Assembly: GCA_017303975.1 (NCBI GenBank)
Contig: JAFLBG010000004.1
Coordinates: 80,149-144,148 of the forward strand
DNA: 64,000 nucleotides
Source: Bacteroidota bacterium
GTDB taxonomy: Bacteria; Bacteroidota; Bacteroidia; JAFLBG01
Direction of reading: 5' to 3'
Shown: piece after piece, positions 42,648 to 51,235 of the stretch
Position numbering within the stretch: position 1 is the first letter of the stretch
Layout: each line of letters begins with the position of its first letter
The notes under the pieces: model-generated
Databases searched by the model: none
What the model was told of the DNA's origin: nothing
What the model saw: only the letters and a program-made list of their open reading frames with translations
Position numbers and translations under genes: made by a program

Positions 42648-45221
42648 TTACAATTCGCCCATATTTGCTCCAATAGTAAAGTGGAACTGTCCTTGTGGTT
42701 TACCGGTTTGTATATTGCGCCCTGAACCATAATTATCATTAGGGTTGTAGTCGAAGCCCCAACCATAGTCAAAGCCAATCAAGCCAAACATGGGTAAAAA
42801 TATTCTAACTCCCAATCCTGCAGAGCGTTTTAGCTCAAATGGACGGTATTTTTGAATACTATTCCAGGTGTTTCCGGCTTCTGCAAAGGCTAAGCAGTAA
42901 ATAGTTGCTTGCGGATTTAATGAAATAGGGAAACGCAACTCTGTTGTGTATCTATTTACCATTGGCGACCCACCTGCGCTTGAAATGCTGGCATCGTTGT
43001 ATCCTCTAAGTGCAACAATTTCATTTCCTAAAATTCCATTGAACCCAGTCATACCACTACCACCAACAACAAATCGTTCAAATGGAGAGCGCCCTACTTT
43101 CGAATTGTACATGCCTAAAAAACCGTATCCTACCTTGGTGTAAAGCACTAAATTTCTTGCTTCTTTACCCTCTGCTGCTTTCTTATTGGTTAATTGGGTA
43201 AACCATGCAGCTGTAAATTTATATTTTTGGTATTCGATAAATTTGAATCGTTCTTGTGCGGTAGCAGTAGAATAATCTAACTTGTTGAATAAGGAGTAGG
43301 GTGGAGTAAGTTGCGCTGAAAACGAAATATTACTTCCTCGTGTTTCGAAAATAGGTTTGTCAACTGAGTTTCTGGATATACTGAATCTGTAGCTAATATT
43401 GTTTGCAAAGCCCGAAGAAAGCGAAGGAATTACCGAACCAAAATTATTTACTTGGTAATACTGGTAGTTCAACTCTTGGTACAAAACAAAATAGTCATCG
43501 GGCTTACGCAGTCTGTTCCCTAGACCGACAGAAGCTCCGGTTATTTTTAAGAAATTCCAATCACTTTTTGCTCTATTTTTTCCATCGCTCCCTAAAATCC
43601 CACTGTTTTGAACGGTGTGATATGCCGAAAAACTTAATGAATTTGGTCTTTTCCCGCCTAACCAAGGTTCTGTAAACGACATGTTATAGCTTTGAAAAGG
43701 AAGCCCGTTGGCTTGTGCTCGCAAGCTTAAACGTTGTCCATCTCCGGTAGGTAGAGGTCTCCAAGCTTCTTTCTTGAAAAAGTTTTTCGTAGAAAAGTTA
43801 TTAAAGGTAATTCCGAGTGTTCCTACAACACTTCTGTTTCCCCATCCACCGGACAGTTCAATTTGGTCGTTTGGTTTTTCTTCAACTGCATAATCAATAT
43901 CAACGGTTCCGTTTGCTGGATTTGGAATAGGATTCGGAACCGTTTTTTCTGGGTCGAAATAGCCTAGTTGGGCTAGTTCTCGTGTGGTACGAATAATATC
44001 TGCACGGCTAAATAGCATTCCCGGTCTGGTGCGAATTTCTCGCATAATAACGTGGTCGTTGGTTTTTGTATTTCCGCTTACCGTTACCTTATTGATGGTG
44101 GCCTGCTTGCCTTCGTACATGCGTATTTCCAGGTCTATGGAGTCGTTTTCTACATTTATTTCTACCGGAGTTATTTGAAAAAATAAATATCCATCGTCCA
44201 TGTACAAAGAGCTAACATCAATGCCGTTGGGGTTCATATTCAACTTTTGGCTTAATAAATCTTGGTTAAAAATATCGCCCTTTTTTATTGCCAATACATT
44301 TGATAATTCTTTAGCTGTGTATTTGGTATTGCCCATCCAGCTTATGTTTCTGAAATAGAATTTTTTTCCTTCTGACAAGGTAATCTCTATATTTACACGC
44401 TTCTTTTTTCTGAAAGGAACTTTGTAAACTGTGTCTTTTAAAATTTTAGCATCGCGAAATCCTGTGGTATTGTATTTTGTAATAATTCCGGGCAAATCTT
44501 TTTCTAAATTCTCTTCTAGGTATTTGCCATTGTTGAAAGGGTTGTACCACACTTTTTCTTTTGTTTCTTTCAATGCTTTTTTAAGTTTCATTTTAGAAAA
44601 CGAAGTGGCATTGTGGAAAATGATTTTATTTACCTTGTATTTTCCTCCCTTTTTAATGTTGATATATAGTGTTACCGAATTAGATAACAGCGAGTCTTTT
44701 TCCGGTCTAATGGTTACTTCTGTATCCATAAAACCCTTGTCTATAAAGAAATTTTTGGTTATTGCACTTGTTGATGCAATTAAATGATCGGTAATTACTT
44801 TTCCTTTTACCAGTTTTATTTTTTCTCGTAAATCATCTGCTTCTCCTTTTTTGATTCCCTTAAAAGTAAATTTAGAAAGTCGAGGTCGTTCTACTAAAGA
44901 AATTTCCAAGAAAACAGTATTACCAACCAATTTGGTAATAGTTATTTTTATATCATCAAAAAGTCCTTGTTTCCAAAGGTTTTCAATTGCATCAGAAATT
45001 CGTTCGCCAGGAATAGAAACTTTATCACCTACAGATAGTCCGGAAACAGTAGCAATAATTCCTTTATCTAAAAATTGCGGTCCGGTAACGGTAATACCCC
45101 CAATTTCAAACTCTTGCGGAGTTTGATAATTTATAGCAAAGCTATCTGTTTGCAGCGCTACTTGTGCATTGTAGGCGCTATAGGTTACACATAAGATAAA
45201 AAATAAAACTATTCTTTGCAT
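42648..45221 (-). CDS. bamA: Outer-membrane protein assembly factor BamA
   Basis: Essential outer-membrane insertase of 857 residues. The Sec signal (about 1-19) is followed by five POTRA domains (about 40-460; 'EIGGITVTGPQFLDKGII', 'KQATINKVTVSGNTKTNDHV') and a 16-strand beta-barrel (about 480-857). The barrel includes 'VVGGSGMTGFNGILG' near strand 6 and ends in a Bac_surface_Ag-type strand. It starts five bases after uppS and is followed by two skp-like genes. Unlike many Flavobacteria-type clusters, no porG is next to uppS here. Confidence 0.95.
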   Translation of the reverse strand: MQRIVLFFILCVTYSAYNAQVALQTDSFAINYQTPQEFEIGGITVTGPQFLDKGIIATVSGLSVGDKVSIPGERISDAIENLWKQGLFDDIKITITKLVGNTVFLEISLVERPRLSKFTFKGIKKGEADDLREKIKLVKGKVITDHLIASTSAITKNFFIDKGFMDTEVTIRPEKDSLLSNSVTLYINIKKGGKYKVNKIIFHNATSFSKMKLKKALKETKEKVWYNPFNNGKYLEENLEKDLPGIITKYNTTGFRDAKILKDTVYKVPFRKKKRVNIEITLSEGKKFYFRNISWMGNTKYTAKELSNVLAIKKGDIFNQDLLSQKLNMNPNGIDVSSLYMDDGYLFFQITPVEINVENDSIDLEIRMYEGKQATINKVTVSGNTKTNDHVIMREIRTRPGMLFSRADIIRTTRELAQLGYFDPEKTVPNPIPNPANGTVDIDYAVEEKPNDQIELSGGWGNRSVVGTLGITFNNFSTKNFFKKEAWRPLPTGDGQRLSLRAQANGLPFQSYNMSFTEPWLGGKRPNSLSFSAYHTVQNSGILGSDGKNRAKSDWNFLKITGASVGLGNRLRKPDDYFVLYQELNYQYYQVNNFGSVIPSLSSGFANNISYRFSISRNSVDKPIFETRGSNISFSAQLTPPYSLFNKLDYSTATAQERFKFIEYQKYKFTAAWFTQLTNKKAAEGKEARNLVLYTKVGYGFLGMYNSKVGRSPFERFVVGGSGMTGFNGILGNEIVALRGYNDASISSAGGSPMVNRYTTELRFPISLNPQATIYCLAFAEAGNTWNSIQKYRPFELKRSAGLGVRIFLPMFGLIGFDYGWGFDYNPNDNYGSGRNIQTGKPQGQFHFTIGANMGEL

Positions 45222-45226
45222 CTTTC

Positions 45227-45973
45227 CTATTGTGTGGTTAGTTGCTCGCTTGTTTTTCCAAATCTGCGTTCGCGATTTTGGTAATCATAGATGGCTTCAA
45301 AAAAGTCTTCTTTTCTAAAGTCCGGCCAAAATTTATCGGTAAAATAAAATTCGGCATACGACAGTTGCCAAAGTAAAAAGTTGCTAATTCTATGTTCGCC
45401 ACTGGTACGAATCATTAATTCAGGATCCGGCACATTTCGAGTGGTTAAGTAGGAAGAAAATAGCGTCTCGTCAATATTTTCGATGGTAATTTTATTGTTA
45501 GAAACATCTCCGGCAATTTTCTTCACGGCATCAATAATTTCCCATTTAGAGCTATAGCTTAATGCAAGAACTAAGTTGGTTCTTGTGTTTTGAGATGTGT
45601 TTTTAATTGCTTCGTTTAGTTCGTTTAAACAGTCGGTAGGCAGCGATTTTAGGTTGCCTATGGCGTGCAAGCGAATATTGTTTTTATTCAATGTTGGTGT
45701 TTCTGCATTAATGGTGTGTACCAGTAAACTCATCAATGCATCTACTTCTTCTTTAGGTCTGTTCCAGTTTTCGGTCGAGAAGGCATAAAGAGTAATATAT
45801 TCCACCCCAATTTCGGCAGCAGCCTCAACAGTTTCTCTTACCGATTTAACGCCATTTTCGTGACCATACACCCTGTTTTGACCCTGTTGCTTGGCCCAAC
45901 GTCCGTTGCCATCCATAATTACAGCTATATGTTTTGGCAAACGATTTAAATCAATTTTTTCTTTAAACGACAT
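45227..45973 (-). CDS. uppS: Isoprenyl transferase (undecaprenyl diphosphate synthase)
   Basis: Adds isopentenyl units to farnesyl diphosphate to make the undecaprenyl carrier for cell-wall synthesis. The signature 'IAVIMDGNGRWAK' holds the catalytic Asp, and 'LMIRTSGEHRISNFLLWQ' is the C-terminal substrate site. The frame extends to 46003, but a -7 promoter element lies at 45992-45999, so ATG 45973 (MSFKEKIDLNRLP) is taken; length is 248. It is the first gene of the uppS-bamA-skp-skp series. Confidence 0.95.
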   Translation of the reverse strand: MSFKEKIDLNRLPKHIAVIMDGNGRWAKQQGQNRVYGHENGVKSVRETVEAAAEIGVEYITLYAFSTENWNRPKEEVDALMSLLVHTINAETPTLNKNNIRLHAIGNLKSLPTDCLNELNEAIKNTSQNTRTNLVLALSYSSKWEIIDAVKKIAGDVSNNKITIENIDETLFSSYLTTRNVPDPELMIRTSGEHRISNFLLWQLSYAEFYFTDKFWPDFRKEDFFEAIYDYQNRERRFGKTSEQLTTQ

Positions 45974-45991
45974 GTTCGTATTGTTGACGGG

Positions 45992-45999
45992 CAAAAATA
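45992..45999 (-). promoter_or_regulatory. Possible -7 element of the uppS-bamA-skp operon
   Basis: TATTTTTG on the minus strand is an exact TAnnTTTG, ending 18 bases before the chosen uppS ATG. No TTG is present at -33. Confidence 0.45.
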
Positions 46000-46145
46000 G
46001 CAATTAAAGTTAACCTGTGTAAATAATTGACTTATAACGCCTGAATGTTTAAAAAAGTATAGTTAATATTTGTTAAAAGTAGTGACTTTACTATAAAGAT
46101 GGGGTTGTCTTTGAAAGCCCTCTTCAATAGGGCTCGAAGTGGTTT

Positions 46146-46176
46146 TTGAATATATTTGCCATTTGGATTACCTTTA
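46146..46176 (+). promoter_or_regulatory. Promoter of the GMC dehydrogenase operon
   Basis: TTG (46146-46148), 20-base spacer, TACCTTTA (46169-46176; seven of eight to TAnnTTTG), 18 bases before the ATG at 46195. A second exact -7, TATATTTG, lies at 46151-46158 but lacks a -33. A short inverted repeat (AGCCCT/AGGGCT, 46116-46134) stands just upstream and could be an operator. Confidence 0.5.
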
Positions 46177-46194
46177 AAAATTAATCACACTAGT

Positions 46195-46764
46195 ATGAAT
46201 AGACGTAGATTTTTTAAACTTGGGGCAGGTGGGGCTGTAGTGCTTATGGGAGCTGGGTCGCTCAGGTGGTTTGCATTGGGATACTCCTCTCAACTAACAT
46301 CCGGAGAAACTCCCATTGCATTGTCAACAAAGGAGTTTGTAATCATGAAATCAATCATAGAAGCGCTGCTTCCTGATACGAAAGATTTCCCAAATCCAAT
46401 TAAAATGGGGCTTCCGCAGCGTTTAGACGAAGAAATATGGGCTTTGTCCGAGCGTTTGAAGGGCGATTTAAAAAACGGTTTGCAGGTAATTGAACACGCT
46501 CCTTTATTACAAGGCTATACAAGCAGATTTTCTAGTTTGTCATTGCAAGAGCGTGTTAAATGTTATGAAGCTTACCTTACCGGTTCGAATGATTTATTGC
46601 AACAAATTTCAGGTGGACTAAAAGTAATGGTTCACTTTTTTTATTATAGCAATTCGGCTACTTGGTCGGCAATTGGCTATGAGGGGCCATTTATTAGTAA
46701 AGCAAAACCAGCACCATCAAGAGCTGCGTATGCAAGTCTCTTAAAAAAAACAAAACTAGCGTAA
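46195..46764 (+). CDS. Tat-exported gluconate 2-dehydrogenase subunit 3-like protein
   Basis: Small subunit of a membrane-bound GMC-type dehydrogenase. It opens with a twin-arginine signal, 'MNRRRFFKLGAGGAVVLMGA', so it is exported folded and may carry the FAD subunit with it (hitchhiker export), since the large subunit has no signal of its own. The remaining 160 residues are helical and match the gluconate 2-dehydrogenase subunit 3 family in size and pattern. The frame extends to 46156, but the ATG at 46195 gives the Tat signal. It ends four bases before the large-subunit ATG. Confidence 0.82.
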   Translation: MNRRRFFKLGAGGAVVLMGAGSLRWFALGYSSQLTSGETPIALSTKEFVIMKSIIEALLPDTKDFPNPIKMGLPQRLDEEIWALSERLKGDLKNGLQVIEHAPLLQGYTSRFSSLSLQERVKCYEAYLTGSNDLLQQISGGLKVMVHFFYYSNSATWSAIGYEGPFISKAKPAPSRAAYASLLKKTKLA

Positions 46765-46768
46765 CAAA

Positions 46769-48307
46769 ATGAGTATAAAAACATATTTAGATATCACAAG
46801 TGATATTGAAGAAACAGTTGATGTGTGCATAATTGGAACTGGTTGTGGCGGTGCTACATTGGGTGTGCGTATGGCAGAAGCCGGCAAGAAGGTACTATTT
46901 GTTGAACGAGGTGGTTACTATACAAAAGAAGATTTTGATCAACGTGAAGATAACATGATTGCCAAAATTGATGGCGGTCGTGGGTTTGATACCAGTGAAG
47001 ACGGGTCTATTTCACTCACCTACGGAAATAATGTGGGTGGGGCTAGTGTGCATTATTGGGCAGATAGTTATAGAACTCCGGAGGACAGATTGGATTTGTG
47101 GGAAAAGCAGTATGGTTTGGAAGGACATGGAATAAAGGATTTGGCTCCTTATTGGGATCAACTAGAAAAAGATCATAATGTGCACGAGCCAACCGAAACA
47201 TACTACAACAGGATGAATCAATTGTTGCGTGAGGGTTCGAAAAAATTGGGTTGGAAGGGGCATCCAATTCCACAGGCACGCAAGCCCTGCGCTTCTAGTG
47301 GATATTGTATGCAAGGCTGTTCGTACGATTTTAAACAAAGTCAGTTGGTAACACACATTCCGCGTGCCATTGCTGCCGGGGCAAAAGTTTTTGCTGATAC
47401 TAATGCAGTAGAATTAGTATGGCAGGGAACAAAAGCAACTACGCTTAATTGCGAAGTTTTAGACAGAGCAACAGGTTTGCCAAATGGCAAAAAAGTAAAG
47501 ATACACGCTAAGGTATTTGTACTAGCAGCCGGTGGATACGGATCTCCGGCCTTTTTATTGAAGAATGGATTTAAAGAAAAACTTCCGGCAGTGGGCGAGC
47601 ATACCTATTGCAATCCATCGCCAATGGTGCATGCATTGTACAATGAAGAAATAATAATTTATAGAAATATTCCGGCCGCTTGGGGCGTAGATCAATTTAG
47701 ATTAGCTAAAACAGAAAATGGGAAATACGTTGAAGGTGGATATATGCTTGTTGCAAATCAACTTCAGCCTGCCTTGTTTGCGGCTGTGCTGCCTGCTTTT
47801 GGCGATGCACACAGAAAGCTAATGACAAATTTTAGAAAATTGGGTGGAACTATTTCTTGGATTGATGATGTAGAAGAAGGACGAATTGAATACAAGGATG
47901 GCTCTCCAAGATACCATGTTCCTATTGGTGGCGAAAACGAAAAACGTATTCGCGATTCGTTTGAAAAGCAAGCCATCATTAATTTTGAGATGGGTGCCAA
48001 TGAAGTATATTTTGGGGATGCAAAAAACACTCATATCACCAATAAAAATCAAATTAAAGCTGCAGTAGCAGCATTAGATATAAAACCAGGAAGGTTTATG
48101 TTTGCGGCTCCGCATCCTGCAGGAGGAGCAAGAATGGGCAAAGACCCGAAAACAAGTGTGGTTGGGTTTGACCACAGAGTTCACAATACCGACAATCTTT
48201 ATGTTTCAGACCCAAGTGTATTTCCTACTGCACCAAGTGTAGATCCTAGTCTTACCATTATGGCGTTTAGCGAGATTGCTGCTAAAGCTGTTTTGTCGGT
48301 TGTTTAG
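46769..48307 (+). CDS. GMC family oxidoreductase (FAD-dependent dehydrogenase large subunit)
   Basis: FAD-linked alcohol or sugar-acid dehydrogenase of 512 residues. The dinucleotide motif is 'IGTGCGGATLGVRMAEAG' (about 21-38). A Cys-rich segment 'CASSGYCMQGCSYD' (about 171-184) is like that of gluconate dehydrogenase large subunits. The GMC C-terminal end carries 'APHPAGGARMG' and 'DPSVFPTAPSVDPSLT', with the catalytic His/Asn positions expected there. The substrate is undetermined: gluconate, a ketosugar or another polyol. Electron transfer would need a cytochrome c subunit, not seen nearby. A strong hairpin ends the operon. Confidence 0.9.
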   Translation: MSIKTYLDITSDIEETVDVCIIGTGCGGATLGVRMAEAGKKVLFVERGGYYTKEDFDQREDNMIAKIDGGRGFDTSEDGSISLTYGNNVGGASVHYWADSYRTPEDRLDLWEKQYGLEGHGIKDLAPYWDQLEKDHNVHEPTETYYNRMNQLLREGSKKLGWKGHPIPQARKPCASSGYCMQGCSYDFKQSQLVTHIPRAIAAGAKVFADTNAVELVWQGTKATTLNCEVLDRATGLPNGKKVKIHAKVFVLAAGGYGSPAFLLKNGFKEKLPAVGEHTYCNPSPMVHALYNEEIIIYRNIPAAWGVDQFRLAKTENGKYVEGGYMLVANQLQPALFAAVLPAFGDAHRKLMTNFRKLGGTISWIDDVEEGRIEYKDGSPRYHVPIGGENEKRIRDSFEKQAIINFEMGANEVYFGDAKNTHITNKNQIKAAVAALDIKPGRFMFAAPHPAGGARMGKDPKTSVVGFDHRVHNTDNLYVSDPSVFPTAPSVDPSLTIMAFSEIAAKAVLSVV

Positions 48308-48320
48308 CTTTTTGAAAAAC

Positions 48321-48365
48321 AGAAAAAGGGGCGTGTCGAAAATTTTTTCGACACGCCCCTTTTCT
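48321..48365. terminator. Bidirectional terminator
   Basis: A long inverted repeat (AGAAAAAGGGGCGTGTCGAA and its near-complete complement) around a short AT loop, with A- and T-rich flanks. It stops both the GMC operon and the convergent LamG gene. Confidence 0.9.
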
Positions 48366-48389
48366 AAATCTAGAATAGTTGTTTGTGCA

Positions 48390-50411
48390 TTACTGAATAA
48401 CTATGCGATTGTAGTGTGTTTGATTATTAGTGCTTATTTTAATAATGTACACGCCTTCGTTGTAATTAGCAGTGTTTAAAATTAGTTGTTGGTGTATGTT
48501 TTGTTCTTTGAAAATTATTTTTCCGGAAATATCTCGTATTTCAATATCAAATAAGGTAGAGTTGTAGTTTGATACCTTAATATATTCCTTTGCCGGATTA
48601 GGAGTTATAGTGAAATCTGTAAACTGTGCATTGGATACAGTGTTGTATAATACATTAACACAAGCAGATGTATCAACACATCCATTTTTTTCTACAATAA
48701 CAGCATAGTTTCCATTTACTGTTGCAGTATAGGTAGAAGTTGTATCTCCACTTATTGTTTGCATGGTTGTGCAATTGTACCAGTGGAAAGCAGCCGCAAC
48801 TTCAATAGAAGAAAGAATATTTCCGTTTTGGCTTATTGAATCGTTAGGGCCTTGATTAACCGAAGCTATAACAGGAATTCTAAAACCTGTTGTTGCTGAA
48901 TTTGCTGTTGCATCTACATAATATGTAGTGCTAACTGTTAGTGTTGGTGTTGTAAATGTATTTCCAGTGCCAATGGATACACCTCCGGTAGATGCTGCAT
49001 ACCAATTAACAGTTCCGCTGCTTGGTGTTGCGCTTAAAGTACCAACACCGGAGTTGCATATGATTGCTCCACTCGTGTAAAGTACAGATGGTGCAAATAC
49101 TTTGTTGTTATCTACTACAAATTGTGGTAAGTTGTTAGTTCCCGTTGCGCCAATTCTTGTAAGGTTGCTTCCCGTGGTTACTGAGTTTAAAATGGTAGAA
49201 GCCGGAGTGTTCATGTCATAATACGCCATTAATCCGGTTTCTGTTCCTTCTAATGTACTGTCCATGCAAGCAATAATGTCGTTAATATTTCTCGGAGTAT
49301 TCCATATACGAACTTCGTCTATATTTCCATCAAAAAATTCTCCACCACCACCAGAACTATATCTACCACCAAGTACCATTGTGCCTGATAAATTTAATGT
49401 TACCGTTCTTTGCCCAACCTGAACTCCATCAACAAATATCGTCAGTGTACCGGAATTGTGCGTTACTGCTACATGATGCCAATTTCCATCATTTAAGTTG
49501 GTCGCAATTGTATTAGCCCAACTGTTTTTATACGTTGCCAATGTGGCTCCGGGACCAATTGCAACTTCTAATCCAAAGCTATCCCATCCAAAAATTCTTC
49601 TGTAAGCGCTGAATGATGTTGCCGATGTTTTAAACTGAGCTTCCAAAGTAAAGTTTGAGTTTCCTGTTATGGCTCCAGCTACTTCACATTTGTCATCTGT
49701 TCCGTCAAAGTTTAGTGAATAATCATTTATATACTCCCCAAAAGGAAAATCATCTTTGTAAACAGCACCTGTAATAATCAGATTATTTGCAGAAGCAGAC
49801 AAATCGGCTACAGACCCTTTATGCATAGGGTAGTAAGCCACTAGATTTGTTTCGGTACCCTCCAATTGCTTTATTCTGTTGTCGTTAATTTCTTGTAGGG
49901 TTCGCGCTGTATTCCATACTCGTATCTCATCGTAATAGGCGCTTACTCTATCGTTGCTGAATAGGGAATAAGAAATGCCTACATACATTTTATTACCTGT
50001 AAAATTATATGTTGCAGATGCTTTTGTGTAAACCTGCACACCATCTACATACACAAACATATTAGTTTGATTGTTTGTAACTGCAACATGATGCCAACCT
50101 GTATTTAGTCCTGTGTTGGCGGTTGTGGCTCTCCATGATCCGTCATAAACTTGCAAAATACCGTTGTTTAAAGCAATATCGCTAGCATAGTTATCAAAGC
50201 CAATTAGTCGAGCATAACTGCCATAAGCATTGCCATTGTTGTTGTACCAAAACTCAATCGTGAAAGCACTGTTTCCTGATAACGGAGCTGTAGTTGTTGT
50301 AAGATAATTTGTGCCACTAGCTGTTAAGTCAAATGCATAGTTTGATGCTTTTGATTGAAAGGTTGTTACGCCTAATAGTAATAGAGAAAGTAGTTTTCTT
50401 TTCATTTTCAT
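48390..50411 (-). CDS. Secreted protein with two LamG domains and T9SS sorting domain
   Basis: Surface or released protein of about 673 residues. After a Sec signal (about 1-22) come two concanavalin-A-like LamG/laminin-G_3 domains. Each carries the 'NWHHVAVTHNSGTLTIFVDG' type core and the 'IDEVRIWNTPR' end, at about 25-205 and 235-420. A short Ig-like/PKD-like segment ('TVNWYAASTGGVSIG') follows. The final 75 residues are a T9SS signal: 'FTITPNPAKEYIKV', 'DISGKIIFK' and 'EGVYIIKI'. LamG_3 proteins usually bind glycans or other surface ligands. The frame extends to TTG 50432, but ATG 50411 is preferred. A NarL-type two-component pair lies upstream on the same strand. Confidence 0.9.
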   Translation of the reverse strand: MKMKRKLLSLLLLGVTTFQSKASNYAFDLTASGTNYLTTTTAPLSGNSAFTIEFWYNNNGNAYGSYARLIGFDNYASDIALNNGILQVYDGSWRATTANTGLNTGWHHVAVTNNQTNMFVYVDGVQVYTKASATYNFTGNKMYVGISYSLFSNDRVSAYYDEIRVWNTARTLQEINDNRIKQLEGTETNLVAYYPMHKGSVADLSASANNLIITGAVYKDDFPFGEYINDYSLNFDGTDDKCEVAGAITGNSNFTLEAQFKTSATSFSAYRRIFGWDSFGLEVAIGPGATLATYKNSWANTIATNLNDGNWHHVAVTHNSGTLTIFVDGVQVGQRTVTLNLSGTMVLGGRYSSGGGGEFFDGNIDEVRIWNTPRNINDIIACMDSTLEGTETGLMAYYDMNTPASTILNSVTTGSNLTRIGATGTNNLPQFVVDNNKVFAPSVLYTSGAIICNSGVGTLSATPSSGTVNWYAASTGGVSIGTGNTFTTPTLTVSTTYYVDATANSATTGFRIPVIASVNQGPNDSISQNGNILSSIEVAAAFHWYNCTTMQTISGDTTSTYTATVNGNYAVIVEKNGCVDTSACVNVLYNTVSNAQFTDFTITPNPAKEYIKVSNYNSTLFDIEIRDISGKIIFKEQNIHQQLILNTANYNEGVYIIKISTNNQTHYNRIVIQ

Positions 50412-50537
50412 TTTTTTAGGTTTAATTATCAAATAATATAATCAAGCTATAGAACCATATAAAACATGGGTGTTATACGATATTTATATTGTATGATAAA
50501 TTTGTTTCTGCTAATTTCTCCAAAAAGCCGAGTGCTT

Positions 50538-50560
50538 GTACTACCCTATATGGGTAGTAC
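50538..50560. promoter_or_regulatory. Inverted repeat GTACTACCC-N5-GGGTAGTAC, possible operator
   Basis: Perfect 9-bp arms around TATAT, located between the response-regulator stop and the LamG gene start. It lacks a clean U-tract on either strand, which argues against a terminator. Symmetry and position fit a dimeric regulator site ahead of the LamG gene; the neighbouring NarL-type regulator is the obvious candidate, by inference. Confidence 0.5.
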
Positions 50561-50580
50561 CCACAAAAAAAATAAAACGG

Positions 50581-51213
50581 TTAGATAAATTTTTTGGCGT
50601 TTGCAACTTCTATTGCGGCCTCTTTACTATCAACCTGAAGTTTGATATAGATATTCTTTATATGGTATTTAACAGTGTCTTTTGAAATGTTTAAAAGCGA
50701 TGCAATTGTATTGTAACTTTTGCCGTTCGATAAATGAGTTAGCACTTCCGTCTCTCGTTCTGTTAAAGGTGTTTTGGTGTTTTTTTTAAATGACCCAACC
50801 ACCATCTTTGCAATCTTCATACTCATAGGTGCGCCACCTTGCAAGCATTCATCAATAGAAGACATTAACTCTTCTCTGTCCAATGTTTTTGTTAAATAGC
50901 CCGCTGCGCCCGCAACTAAAGCCGAGAAAACAGTTTCACTATTCTCAAACACAGTTATTATGATAACCTCTGCACTTGGCAGCAAGTGCTTTATTCTCTT
51001 TGTGCCTTCTATCCCATTTATTCCGGGCAAATCAATATCCATCAACACAATACGTGGTTTATCTTGCAAAAGATTTGCAAGCGCGTCTTCACAGTTAGAA
51101 TAGCTATCGGCTAAAAAAAGTTTATCATTTGCCTTTATGTATTCGCATAATATATCTCTTAACTCCTTGTTGTCCTCTACAATTACTAATCTATATGGAT
51201 TTTCTACTTTCAT
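50581..51213 (-). CDS. NarL/LuxR-type response regulator
   Basis: DNA-binding response regulator of 210 residues. The receiver domain (about 1-125) has the acidic pocket 'IVEDN' and the phosphoacceptor Asp59 in 'VLMDIDLPG', with the Lys in 'LTKTLDREE'. The C-terminal LuxR helix-turn-helix reads 'LTERETEVLTHLSNGKSYNT' and 'LNISKDTVKYHIKNIYIKL'. It begins 22 bases after the histidine kinase gene, forming a standard two-component pair. The nearest downstream gene is a LamG T9SS cargo, a plausible target. Confidence 0.94.
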   Translation of the reverse strand: MKVENPYRLVIVEDNKELRDILCEYIKANDKLFLADSYSNCEDALANLLQDKPRIVLMDIDLPGINGIEGTKRIKHLLPSAEVIIITVFENSETVFSALVAGAAGYLTKTLDREELMSSIDECLQGGAPMSMKIAKMVVGSFKKNTKTPLTERETEVLTHLSNGKSYNTIASLLNISKDTVKYHIKNIYIKLQVDSKEAAIEVANAKKFI

Positions 51214-51235
51214 CTAGTACAAAGTTATTGAATAA

